Shown in pieces: positions 35,568 through 43,457 of a DNA stretch of 64,000 bases. A program made the translations under genes and the position numbers. The notes under the pieces were generated by a model. It searched no databases. It was not told the DNA's origin and saw nothing but the letters and a program-made list of their open reading frames with translations. Position 1 is the stretch's first letter; each line of letters starts with the position of its first letter. Source of the DNA: Thermoleophilum album (GTDB lineage: Bacteria > Actinomycetota > Thermoleophilia > Solirubrobacterales > Thermoleophilaceae); assembly GCF_900108055.1 (NCBI RefSeq), contig NZ_FNWJ01000001.1:186001-250000 (forward strand), read 5' to 3'.

Positions 35568-36398
35568 GTGGATCTCGCCGAGCTGTTTCTGCGCCTCGGA
35601 CCGTTCGCGGGCGACGACACGCTGCTGCGGCGACTGGTACCGCTGTTCGCGCACGACGAGGATCTCTGTGCGCGCCTCGATGCGCAGCTGCGGGCCCAGC
35701 CACGTTGCCAGGGCGCGCTCACGCCGCCGGCGCTTTCCGCCATCTGGTGGGCGATGATCGCTAACGCTGGGGCAGAACCGGACGATCAGCGTCGCGACCC
35801 GGAGATCACCGACGACGGGCGCTCTGCGGCCGCGCTATCGCGCGCCGAGAACGCCGCGCAGGAACTGTTGCGAGCAGTTCCCGGTTTTGTCTGGGACGGC
35901 ACGCGACTGCCCGTGCCGGTCGCCGACATTGCCGACTCGGTGCTCTGCCTGCGGGTACGCGAAGTCGAAGAGATGGCGGCGGCACCCGGTCTGCCGCCCG
36001 AGCTGGCGCGAGCACCCCTATCGGGACTGCTGCTTCCCGAGCTCGGCGAGATCTGGGTGAACGCGGCCGAGGCGCGCGAATGGCCCGCGCGCAAGCGCTT
36101 CACCATTGGTCACGAGCTCGGCCACTGGCAGCTTCATCGCGAAACCTTCGCTCCCATCTTCTGCCGCACAGAAACCGTTGACGCCAGCATCGAGGCCGCC
36201 TCCGCGCAGCGCGAGCGCGAGGCCAACGCCTTCGCCGCGGCGCTGGTGATGCCCGCCGAGTTGGTGATCCATCACTACGAGCGGCTGCGGACCGCCGAGC
36301 CCGAAGACCGCTTTGCAGAACTCTGCAAGCTGTTCGAGGTCTCGGCGAAAGCGCTCGAACGACGCCTCACCGTCCTTGGACTGAGCGCCGAGCAGTAA
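35568..36398 (+). CDS. ImmA/IrrE-type zinc metallopeptidase (M78)
   Basis: 276 residues from GTG 35568, preceded by AAGGAG at a spacing of five. The M78 active site is clear: HELGH at residues 182-186 in FTIGHELGHWQLH, and the third ligand in EREANAFAAALVMP (about 218). The C-terminal helical part (LCKLFEVSAKALERRLTVLGL) is typical of the ImmA family. Known members (Bacillus ImmA, Deinococcus IrrE/PprI) cleave XRE-type repressors to turn on gene sets. It lies 83 bases after an XRE-like gene and a sigma factor. An N-terminal ~80-residue helical part is not recognised. Confidence 0.9.
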   Translation: MDLAELFLRLGPFAGDDTLLRRLVPLFAHDEDLCARLDAQLRAQPRCQGALTPPALSAIWWAMIANAGAEPDDQRRDPEITDDGRSAAALSRAENAAQELLRAVPGFVWDGTRLPVPVADIADSVLCLRVREVEEMAAAPGLPPELARAPLSGLLLPELGEIWVNAAEAREWPARKRFTIGHELGHWQLHRETFAPIFCRTETVDASIEAASAQREREANAFAAALVMPAELVIHHYERLRTAEPEDRFAELCKLFEVSAKALERRLTVLGLSAEQ

Positions 36399-36409
36399 CC
36401 CTTGAACCG

Positions 36410-37498
36410 TTAGGGTGCGCCCGCCACCGCACCTTCGCCCTCCGGCGCATCCTTGCCCTCGAGCGAGCCCTCGGCAAAAGCTACGCCGTGCGCGAGTGCG
36501 CCGCCCAGCTGCCAGACAGCGGTGCGGGCGGCTGGCAGCGCCGTCATGTTCAGGAACCCGTGTAGATGCGGGTGGCGGTAGGTCGAGACGGGCACTCCGG
36601 CGGCGCGCAAGCGTCGGGCGTACTCCTCCCCCTCGTCACGCAGCGGATCGGCGACGGCCGTCGCCACGTGGGCGCGCGGCAACCCTCTTAGATCCGGCTC
36701 GCGCAACGGCGACACGCGTGGGCTCCGGCGTGACTCCACGTCCGGCACGTACTGGTCGGCGAACCAGTCCATCTCCTGCTGGGTCAGGATGAAACCGCGG
36801 GCGAACGTGCGCCGCGAAGGAAGCGCCTCAGCGAGGTCGGTCGCTGGGTAGATCAGGAGCTGAAAGCACGGCAAGCGTCCACCGCGGCGGCGTAGCTCCT
36901 GGCAGACAGCGGCCGCCAGCGTGCCGCCAGCAGAGTCACCACCGACGGCGACAAGTTCGGCACTCGCGCCAAACTCCGACGCGTTTTCCGCGACGTGCTC
37001 GAACGCAGCGACGGCGTCCTCCAGCGGGGCTGGAAAGGGGTGCTCCGGTGCGAGGCGGTAATCGACCGAAAGGATCTTCACCCCGCTCGCATGGGCGAGC
37101 AGTCGCAGCGGGCGGTCGTGCGTCTCGATCGAGCCGAGCACGAAACCACCGCCGTGGAAGTAGACGAGGAGCGGCCCTCGAGCAGGTGCGCTGCGCGGTA
37201 TGTAGAGGCGTGCAGGCAGCAGGCCTTCCGCCCCCTGTACCTCCCGCTCAAGGGTCGCCACAGGTAGTCCGAGCGGCCGCGAAACGCTGGCTACCTGTGC
37301 TGCGAACAGGCGTCGAGCGACCGCGACCGGCAACGACTCGATCGGCGGCAGTGGACTGCGCTCGGAGAAGCGGGCGAGCGCCCACGCCTCGGGTTCCAGG
37401 TCGGGCGCCTGTGGCGGGGGTGGCCCTACCAGACGGCGCAAAAGCGGACGGGGCAGCCGGGCCAAGACCCGAACCGCTGGCTTGGCCGCTCTTGCCAT
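36410..37498 (-). CDS. Alpha/beta hydrolase, hormone-sensitive lipase family
   Basis: About 362 residues from ATG 37498; a TTG at 37522 is possible. HSL family IV marks are clear: the HGGGF oxyanion motif (VYFHGGGFVLGS), YRLAPEHPFPA, nucleophile GGDSAGG, acid in ADPLRDEG, and the histidine in HLHGF. It hydrolyses small esters or acylglycerols in the cytoplasm. The basic N-terminal cap domain is normal. It diverges from the acyl-CoA dehydrogenase gene across ~175 bases in which I see no clear promoter. Confidence 0.92.
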   Translation of the reverse strand: MARAAKPAVRVLARLPRPLLRRLVGPPPPQAPDLEPEAWALARFSERSPLPPIESLPVAVARRLFAAQVASVSRPLGLPVATLEREVQGAEGLLPARLYIPRSAPARGPLLVYFHGGGFVLGSIETHDRPLRLLAHASGVKILSVDYRLAPEHPFPAPLEDAVAAFEHVAENASEFGASAELVAVGGDSAGGTLAAAVCQELRRRGGRLPCFQLLIYPATDLAEALPSRRTFARGFILTQQEMDWFADQYVPDVESRRSPRVSPLREPDLRGLPRAHVATAVADPLRDEGEEYARRLRAAGVPVSTYRHPHLHGFLNMTALPAARTAVWQLGGALAHGVAFAEGSLEGKDAPEGEGAVAGAP

Positions 37499-37673
37499 TA
37501 GCTCCGTGCGTCGCACGCCCAATAGCTAAACGCATCTCTTGGGCAGGAGGCGCCGCGACCGCGGCTGCCTCACGCAGCTACCCCTCGGCTTGCCGCGCGA
37601 TGACCGCTGATTGCATGCGCGACAGGTCGGCCGCTCGACGACAGGACGCTGCCGAGAGCGTCAGCGGGTTACG

Positions 37674-38816
37674 ATGCCAGCGGTGCAGTTCGAGCTCACG
37701 GACGAGCAGGGGCAGATACGCAAGCTCGCGCGCGAGTTCGCCGAGCAGGAGGTGCGACCCGTCGCACCCTTGCTCGACGAGCAGAAACGCTTCCCTTACG
37801 AGCTCGTCGCCAAGCTCTCGGAGCTCGGGCTGATGGGCATCCCCTACCCCGAGGAGTGGGGTGGCGGCGGGGCCGACACGCTCAGCTATGCGCTCGTGAT
37901 CGAGGAGCTGGCGCGCGTCGATGCGTCGCTCGCGATCACTGTCGCGGCCCACACCAGCCTCGGCACCTACCCGATCTACGCCTACGGCAGCCGCGAGCAG
38001 AAGGAGCGTTGGCTGCCCGATCTCTGTTCGGGTCGCCGACTCGCGGCCTTCGGTCTGACCGAGCCCGAGGCGGGCTCCGACGCCGGCAACACGCGCACCA
38101 CCGCCCGACTCGAGAACGGCGAGTGGGTAATCGACGGCAGCAAACAGTTCATCACCAACGCGGGCACCGACATCACCGCGCTGGTCACCATTACTGCGCG
38201 CACCGGCCCAGACGAAATCTCGAACATCATCGTGCCGAACGGCACCCCGGGCTACGAGATCGGCCCGCCCTACCGGAAGATGGGGTGGAACGCCTCCGAT
38301 ACGCGCCCGCTCAGCTTCGACGGGGCGCGCGTGCCCGCCGACCACCTGCTGGGACCACGCGGCGCTGGCTTCAAGCAGTTTCTCGCGGCACTCGACGGCG
38401 GCCGGATCTCTGTCTCGGCGATGGCGGTCGGGCTCGCACAAGGCGCTTTCGACGAGGCGCTGGCCTACGCACGCCAGCGCCAAGCGTTCGGCAAACCGAT
38501 CTCCAAGTTCCAGGCGATTCAGATGAAGCTTGCCGACCTTTCAGCGGAGATCGAGGCGGCGCGCCTCTTGACCTACAAGGCCGCGGTGCTCAAAGACCAG
38601 GGCAAACCATTCACCCTCTGCGCGGCCCAAGCAAAGCTGAAAAGCGGTCGGCTGGCCGTGCGTGCCTGTGAGGAGGCGGTCCAGATCCACGGCGGCTACG
38701 GGTACATCGAGGAGTACCCGGTTTGCCGCTTCTACCGGGACGCCAAGATCTTGACGATCGGCGAGGGCACCGACGAGGTCCAGCAGCTCGTGATCGCCCG
38801 CCAGCTCGGCTGTTAG
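37674..38816 (+). CDS. Acyl-CoA dehydrogenase
   Basis: 380 residues from ATG 37674 (a GTG nine bases on is the alternative); the 63 bases before it are not conserved. FAD enzyme of the short/medium-chain type: FGLTEPEAGSDAGNT, the WVIDGSKQFITNAG stretch, RQAFGKPISKFQAIQMKLADL, VQIHGGYGYIEEYPVCRFYRDAKI, and the catalytic glutamate in the IGEGTDEVQ end, where Tyr is normal before EGT and Gly is found here. Electrons go to ETF (etfBA in this window). Confidence 0.95.
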   Translation: MPAVQFELTDEQGQIRKLAREFAEQEVRPVAPLLDEQKRFPYELVAKLSELGLMGIPYPEEWGGGGADTLSYALVIEELARVDASLAITVAAHTSLGTYPIYAYGSREQKERWLPDLCSGRRLAAFGLTEPEAGSDAGNTRTTARLENGEWVIDGSKQFITNAGTDITALVTITARTGPDEISNIIVPNGTPGYEIGPPYRKMGWNASDTRPLSFDGARVPADHLLGPRGAGFKQFLAALDGGRISVSAMAVGLAQGAFDEALAYARQRQAFGKPISKFQAIQMKLADLSAEIEAARLLTYKAAVLKDQGKPFTLCAAQAKLKSGRLAVRACEEAVQIHGGYGYIEEYPVCRFYRDAKILTIGEGTDEVQQLVIARQLGC

Positions 38817-38819
38817 TCG

Positions 38820-40292
38820 GTGACAATTAGGCCGCCAGTGCGCGCGCCTCTTCCGAGCGGGGGTCTCGCTCGCATCGCCGGGCGTGCCCGCCGCCGCCGG
38901 GTCGCCCTGCTCGCCGCGATCCTGCTGGCGACCTACCTGTCGACGCTCGGCCTGCGCGCCTTCGGCGCCGCCGAATACGCGGGCGATGAGCCGCACTACC
39001 TGCTTGCCGCACACTCGCTGGTCAACGACGGCGACCTCGACGTCTCCGACGAATACCGGGACCGCGCCTACCGCACCTTCTACCCCTACCCGCTCGACCG
39101 TCACGGAGCGCCGCGTCGAGATGGCGCCCTGCTCGAGCCGCACGGGGTTGGCATGCCCGTGCTGATCGCGCCCGCTTACGCGCTGGGCGGTGCCAAGCTG
39201 GTCGAGGTTTGGCTCGCGCTCTTGGCGACCGCGGCGATACTCGTCGCCTACTTCTTAGCGCGGCGGGTGGTGCCGGATCCTTGGGCGTTCGGCGCGACCC
39301 TGGCGGTCGGGCTCTCGCCGCCCCTGGTGGCCTACGGGACGGCGGTTTATCCGGAGCTGCCAGCGGCGCTCTTGCTGGGGCTCCCGATGCTGCTCACGCT
39401 GCGCCTGGCCGACGAACGACCGCGGGCCGCGGACGCGCTCGCCGCGGCCTTCTGCCTGGCGCTACTGCCCTGGCTCGGAACGAAGTTCGCGCTGCCCGGC
39501 GTGGCCGTCGCCGGGCTTTTGTGGCGGACGCTCATGCGAGGCCGCCGCCCCGGCCTGGCCGCTGCCTGTGTGAACTTGCTGGTGGTGTCGGGAGTCGCCT
39601 TTGTGGAAGTCAACCGGGCGCTCTACGGCGGAGCGACCCCGTACGCCGCGGACCTCGCTGGCGAGAGCGCGACCGACGCGGCCTTTCCCCACGACTACCT
39701 CGATCGCGTATACCGCTTTGCGGCGCTCTTCTTGGACCGGGAATACGGGCTGTTGCGGTGGGCGCCGATCTTCGCGCTGTCGTTCGTCGGCTTGTTTCTC
39801 TTGCGGGCGTCGGTGCGATCCGGACTGGCGCGGGCGCTCCCGGAGCAGTCACGGGCGGAGCGCTGCGCGCGTGCCTGCGCCCTCGTCGCTGCAGCTCAGC
39901 TGGTGGTCGCGGCGCTTTTGGCGCCGACGATGTTCGGGTTCTGGTTTCCGCCGCGCCACCTGCTCGCTGCGCTGCCGCTCGCGACACCTTTGGTCGCTTG
40001 GGGCACCCGGCGTCTCCCGCGGCTCGCGCTGCTCCTCGCGGTCGCCGGGATGGTCGCGACCGTGGCGGTCTGGCTAGCCGGGCGGGAGGGCGGCGGGTTG
40101 GTGGTCGCCAAACCGGCGCAGGCGCCGTTCGGGCCGCTCGTCGAGCTCTTGCCGCTCTACGGAACCGGCACCCTCTGGCCGTACCTACTGGGCGCCGGCT
40201 TTTGGGGCGCGTTGCTCGCCCTCCTGGTCTTCAGCGAACTGCGCCACTCGCGCCAAACCGCCGGCAACACGCGCGCCAGGTACTCCGGATAG
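38820..40292 (+). CDS. Polytopic membrane protein, GT-C glycosyltransferase-like
   Basis: 490 residues from GTG 38820, with about ten hydrophobic segments. The first outer loop has AEYAGDEPHYLLAAHSL, an acidic GDEP motif reminiscent of the catalytic aspartate loop of lipid-linked-sugar GT-C enzymes (GT39/GT83). That suggests a polyprenyl-sugar-dependent transferase acting outside the membrane. It follows acyl-CoA dehydrogenase by three bases and converges with, and overlaps by 136 bases, a phosphatase-glycosyltransferase fusion. The overlap codes for a last membrane helix here, so it is probably real. Substrate unknown. Confidence 0.7.
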   Translation: MTIRPPVRAPLPSGGLARIAGRARRRRVALLAAILLATYLSTLGLRAFGAAEYAGDEPHYLLAAHSLVNDGDLDVSDEYRDRAYRTFYPYPLDRHGAPRRDGALLEPHGVGMPVLIAPAYALGGAKLVEVWLALLATAAILVAYFLARRVVPDPWAFGATLAVGLSPPLVAYGTAVYPELPAALLLGLPMLLTLRLADERPRAADALAAAFCLALLPWLGTKFALPGVAVAGLLWRTLMRGRRPGLAAACVNLLVVSGVAFVEVNRALYGGATPYAADLAGESATDAAFPHDYLDRVYRFAALFLDREYGLLRWAPIFALSFVGLFLLRASVRSGLARALPEQSRAERCARACALVAAAQLVVAALLAPTMFGFWFPPRHLLAALPLATPLVAWGTRRLPRLALLLAVAGMVATVAVWLAGREGGGLVVAKPAQAPFGPLVELLPLYGTGTLWPYLLGAGFWGALLALLVFSELRHSRQTAGNTRARYSG

Positions 40293-42367
40293 CGCACGAA
40301 CGAACGCCCCGCCGTCCGGCGTCGCCAAGCGATCGGCACCTCGAGCGGCTCGATGCCCGCTCCCCACAGCGCGATCGTCAGCACCTGCGCGTAGTTGTAG
40401 TCGTGACGGATTCGCGCGGCCGCGAGCGCCCGGCGCGAGAAAGCTCGGAAACCACTTTGCCCGTCGGTGACCACGCGACCCCCGAGCAACATTCCGAGTA
40501 GCGCGCTTCCGAGTCGGTTGGCAAGCGCCCGGTGCCAGCTCATACCGCTGCGCTTGCCGAGAAAGCGGCTACCCACCACGTAGTCGGCGCGCCCGCGAAC
40601 GATCGGTTCGAGCAGGCGCGGGATCTCGCGAGGGTCGTACTCCCCGTCGCCGTCGAGGTACACGCAGACGTCGTAGTCGCCGTCACGCGCTGCCTGGAGA
40701 CCGGAGCGCAGGGCAGCACCGAGACCACGACCTGGGCGATGGCTGAGCACGCGCGCACCACGGGCACGGGCGATCGCCGCGGTGGCATCGCGCGAACCGT
40801 CGTCAACCACCAGCACCTCCAGCTCGACGCCGCAGGCGACGCGCGGCACGCCGTCGATCACCGCCCCCACGTTCTGCTCCTCGTTGCGCGCGGGGATCAC
40901 CACCAGCCCTCGCCGCACCCGTGGTTGCACGACCACTTCTGTCGGTTCGAGCTCCGGTACGAGCGGCCGGCCGCGCGCCGCGCGTGGCGGCTCCACACCA
41001 AGCAGGGCAGCGACCGTCGCCGCTAGCTCGAGGATCGATCGGCGCCCCTTGACAACGGCACCCGGCAGCGCCCCCCGACCCCAGATCGCGAACGGCACGG
41101 GCCGCTCGCCCCAGTCGAGGTGTCCGTGCCCACCGATGCCCCGTCCCTGCCCGTGATCGGCCATCAGGATCACCGTCGCGTCCTCGAGCTTCCCGTGTTC
41201 CTCGAGCAACGCCAGGAACTCGCGGACGCGGGCATCGGTAGCTCGCAGCTGCTCCAGGTACTCGCGGTTGCGCACGCCGCGGACGTGGCCGATCTGGTCA
41301 GTGGCGAGCAGTTGCAGAACCAGCAGTTCGGGATCCTCCTCGCGTACCACCCGCACCGCCTCGGCCACCAGTGAGCGATCGATTTGGGCGGTTGGCTGAA
41401 CCGAAGTGACGGCCCGGACCGGACCGCCCGGGAACGGATCGAGGAGGTGAGCGATGCCGACCAACCGGCCCCGCATCCCCGCGCGGGCGAGCACGTCGAA
41501 GATCGACTCACCGCGCACACCGAGTCGCGGAGCGAAATTCGAGCGCATGCCGTGCTCCTCGGGCGGTGCCCCGGTCAGCATCGAGGAGAAGCAGACGACG
41601 GTGCGTGCCGGGTACGCGGGCTCGACCTCGAGATACTCGCTGCCCTCGCGGAATAGACGGTCGATCGTCGGAACCTCGGCCTGGTACAGGCGCTCGCGGT
41701 TGCAGCCGTCGATCACGATCACGTACACCCGACGGGCAAGTGCAGAGCGCGGCTGCGGGGCCGCGGTGATCGGTGGATAACTCGGCAGCTGCCGAGCGCG
41801 GAAGCGTCGCTCCCACCAGGCACCGACCAGCGCAACACCAGCGAGAGCGACCAGTGGCGGTACGAGGCCGACGAGGTGGCGTGCTTCCGCGACGCTGCCG
41901 GCCACCGCGAGCGCGAGCAAGAACTTCGGAACCTGCTCGGCGGCGTTGCCGCTGGTCGGGTCGGAGTTGGTCAGCACGAGGCGCCAGAAGCGCAAGCCGT
42001 TGGTCCACGGCGCGCCTGTGCGCAAGCGGTAGTAGAGGGTTCCCCAGAGCCCCAGCGTGAACAGCGCATAGCCGGCGACCGCAGCAACCAGCAGCCCCCA
42101 TTCGCGCCTCGGATCCAGCAGCACGAGCGCCGGCAGCGCGACCGCCCACAGCGCAAGCCGCCCGCGCAGCGGGAACTGGAAGCGCGCGAGCAGCAAGGAG
42201 CTCGCGAGCGTGCCGGCGAACGCAGCTGCGAACGATCCGCTGGGAGCGATCCCGAGGGGTAGCGCCGCCAGCAAGGCGAGCGCTGGATAGACGATCGAAA
42301 ACGGGCGCCCCTCGTTGAACACGTTCCAAACGCGGGCGGCCCAGATCTCGAAATGGCCGGCGAGCAC
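40157..42367 (-). CDS. Membrane-anchored alkaline-phosphatase-superfamily / GT2 fusion
   Basis: 736 residues from GTG 42367. Order: membrane part ~1-190 (five or six hydrophobic segments); type I phosphodiesterase/nucleotide-pyrophosphatase domain ~210-480 with VIVIDGCNRERL, the nucleophile region AYPARTVVCFSSMLTGAPPEEHG, ATDQIGH and MADHGQGRGIGGHGH; then a GT2 polyprenol-phosphate-sugar-synthase-like domain ~490-700 with VIPARNEEQNVG, VVDDGSRDAT, DGDGEYDP and DGQSGFRAFS. The GT2 product could feed the convergent GT-C-like protein. A TTAGG box lies just before the start. The fusion is unbroken in one frame. Confidence 0.82.
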   Translation of the reverse strand: MLAGHFEIWAARVWNVFNEGRPFSIVYPALALLAALPLGIAPSGSFAAAFAGTLASSLLLARFQFPLRGRLALWAVALPALVLLDPRREWGLLVAAVAGYALFTLGLWGTLYYRLRTGAPWTNGLRFWRLVLTNSDPTSGNAAEQVPKFLLALAVAGSVAEARHLVGLVPPLVALAGVALVGAWWERRFRARQLPSYPPITAAPQPRSALARRVYVIVIDGCNRERLYQAEVPTIDRLFREGSEYLEVEPAYPARTVVCFSSMLTGAPPEEHGMRSNFAPRLGVRGESIFDVLARAGMRGRLVGIAHLLDPFPGGPVRAVTSVQPTAQIDRSLVAEAVRVVREEDPELLVLQLLATDQIGHVRGVRNREYLEQLRATDARVREFLALLEEHGKLEDATVILMADHGQGRGIGGHGHLDWGERPVPFAIWGRGALPGAVVKGRRSILELAATVAALLGVEPPRAARGRPLVPELEPTEVVVQPRVRRGLVVIPARNEEQNVGAVIDGVPRVACGVELEVLVVDDGSRDATAAIARARGARVLSHRPGRGLGAALRSGLQAARDGDYDVCVYLDGDGEYDPREIPRLLEPIVRGRADYVVGSRFLGKRSGMSWHRALANRLGSALLGMLLGGRVVTDGQSGFRAFSRRALAAARIRHDYNYAQVLTIALWGAGIEPLEVPIAWRRRTAGRSFVRYPEYLARVLPAVWREWRSSLKTRRASNAPQKPAPSRYGQRVPVP

Positions 42368-42379
42368 GCCGGCATCGTA

Positions 42380-42393
42380 TTAGGTGTCCCTAA
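42380..42393. promoter_or_regulatory. TTAGG-N4-CCTAA box before the phosphatase-GT2 gene
   Basis: TTAGG-TGTC-CCTAA, perfect five-base arms, 13 bases upstream of the GTG at 42367 and overlapping a possible -10 (TAATAC on the minus strand). The half-sites match DtxR/IdeR iron boxes (TTAGG...CCTAA). A related TTAG-N6-CTAA element precedes the fur-like gene at 42960-42973. Confidence 0.45.
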
Positions 42394-42427
42394 CTATGGG
42401 CGTCGCCGGGCGCCGCGCCGCGCTCTG

Positions 42428-42931
42428 TCACGCGTGTCCCAGGGCGATGCCCACGCCGGCCACCAGCGCGCCGCCCAACGTGACCTGCAACAACGAGACC
42501 CCGAGCGGCACGCGCATGAAGCGCTTGCGGATCAGCGCGATCGTGACCAGCTCGATGGAGACCACCACGTAGGCGACCGCCAGCGCGTGCTGCACGTTGG
42601 GGATCAAGAACGGCAGCGCGTGCAGGGAACCACCGATGAACGTGGCGACGCCGGTGACGGTGCCACGCACCCGGCCTCGACCGCGCCCGGTGACGGTCCC
42701 GGGATCAGACAGTCCCTCCGACAACCCCATGCTGATCCCCGCGCCGAGGGCGGTCGCCAAACCCACGAGCAGCGCCTCGCGCGAGCCGGCGAGGTAAGCG
42801 CTGGCGAAGATCGGCGCGAGGGTCGACACCGTGCCGTCGATCAGCCCGACCATTGCGGGCTGCACGTAGCGCAGCACGAAGCTGCGCTCGTCGATCCCGA
42901 GCCGGGCATGTAGCGCCTGCCCCGTTCGCAT
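42428..42931 (-). CDS. VIT1/CCC1-family iron/manganese transporter
   Basis: About 167 residues from ATG 42931. Multi-pass membrane protein with the VIT signature [21 protein letters not shown] and [24 protein letters not shown], then further helices including [17 protein letters not shown]. It exports Fe2+ or Mn2+, usually by proton antiport. The ferritin-like or metal-binding middle domain of longer members is missing. It is divergent from a Fur-family regulator across 43 bases, which suggests metal control. Confidence 0.88.
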   Translation of the reverse strand: MRTGQALHARLGIDERSFVLRYVQPAMVGLIDGTVSTLAPIFASAYLAGSREALLVGLATALGAGISMGLSEGLSDPGTVTGRGRGRVRGTVTGVATFIGGSLHALPFLIPNVQHALAVAYVVVSIELVTIALIRKRFMRVPLGVSLLQVTLGGALVAGVGIALGHA

Positions 42932-42944
42932 GTCGATACTTATA

Positions 42945-42973
42945 GCAACTGATTTAAAATTAGATTGCCCTAA
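42945..42973. promoter_or_regulatory. AT-rich operator island between vit and fur-like genes
   Basis: The 43-base divergent gap is far more AT-rich than its surroundings. It contains an imperfect dyad (GCAA...TTGC arms at 42945-42948 and 42965-42968, centre ATTTAAAAT) and, overlapping it, TTAG-ATTGCC-CTAA at 42960-42973. Both are plausible sites for Fur or DtxR-type regulators acting on the two divergent genes. The low GC content is seen; binding is inferred. Confidence 0.5.
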
Positions 42974-42974
42974 G

Positions 42975-43457
42975 ATGAAGAGCGTGTCGCGGAGCACCCA
43001 CGACCCTCGGCAGTCTTCTGCCACCCAGCCCCTGGCAGCAGCGCTACGCAGCCGCGGGTTGCGCGTCACACCACAGCGCCTGCTGATTGAGGAGGCGTTG
43101 CGCCGGATCGGTCGGCACGCGACCGCCGAGGAAGTCAGGCGAGCCGTCGCCGACCGTCTGCCGCACGCGACCGCCCCGACCGTCTACGCGACGCTTGAAC
43201 TACTCGCTGAGCTGGGGCGGGTGCGCAAGGTGCGCGCGGGGCGCGGGCCGCTGCTCTTCGATCCGCGCGTCGACCGCCACGCGCACTTCGTCTGCAGCTC
43301 CTGCGGCGCGGTCTTCGACCTACCGGCACAGGCGCCGGCGGAGATTGTCGACCCGGCGCCTGCGCTCGCTGCTGCACGGGCAGCCGGTCACCACCCCGAG
43401 GCCGCCGAGGTCGTGGTGGAGGGGCGTTGCGCGCGCTGCGTCCAAGCGCCGCGCTGA
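42975..43457 (+). CDS. Fur-family transcriptional regulator
   Basis: About 160 residues from ATG 42975; an ATG at 42930 in the same frame would lie inside the neighbour's start. Winged helix: [20 protein letters not shown] and [16 protein letters not shown]. Metal sites: [10 protein letters not shown] and the C-terminal GRCARC, the two CxxC pairs of structural zinc. The DRHAHF motif is the Fur/PerR regulatory site. It is paired with a VIT transporter and a shared operator island. Whether it senses iron, zinc or peroxide cannot be read. Confidence 0.9.
   Translation: MKSVSRSTHDPRQSSATQPLAAALRSRGLRVTPQRLLIEEALRRIGRHATAEEVRRAVADRLPHATAPTVYATLELLAELGRVRKVRAGRGPLLFDPRVDRHAHFVCSSCGAVFDLPAQAPAEIVDPAPALAAARAAGHHPEAAEVVVEGRCARCVQAPR

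Noticed and set aside
34922-35764. 280-codon frame overlapping the XRE-like gene
   Set aside because: Arg/Ser-rich shadow composition; the other frame couples to the sigma factor and shows the HTH-like part.
32013-36398. A mobile element around the sigma-XRE-ImmA cassette
   Set aside because: ImmA-XRE pairs often belong to integrative elements, but no integrase, attachment repeat or base-composition change is visible near it.
42380-42398. Full 19-base IdeR box
   Set aside because: Only about 11 of 19 positions fit the actinobacterial IdeR consensus, so I report a shorter TTAGG-N4-CCTAA box instead.
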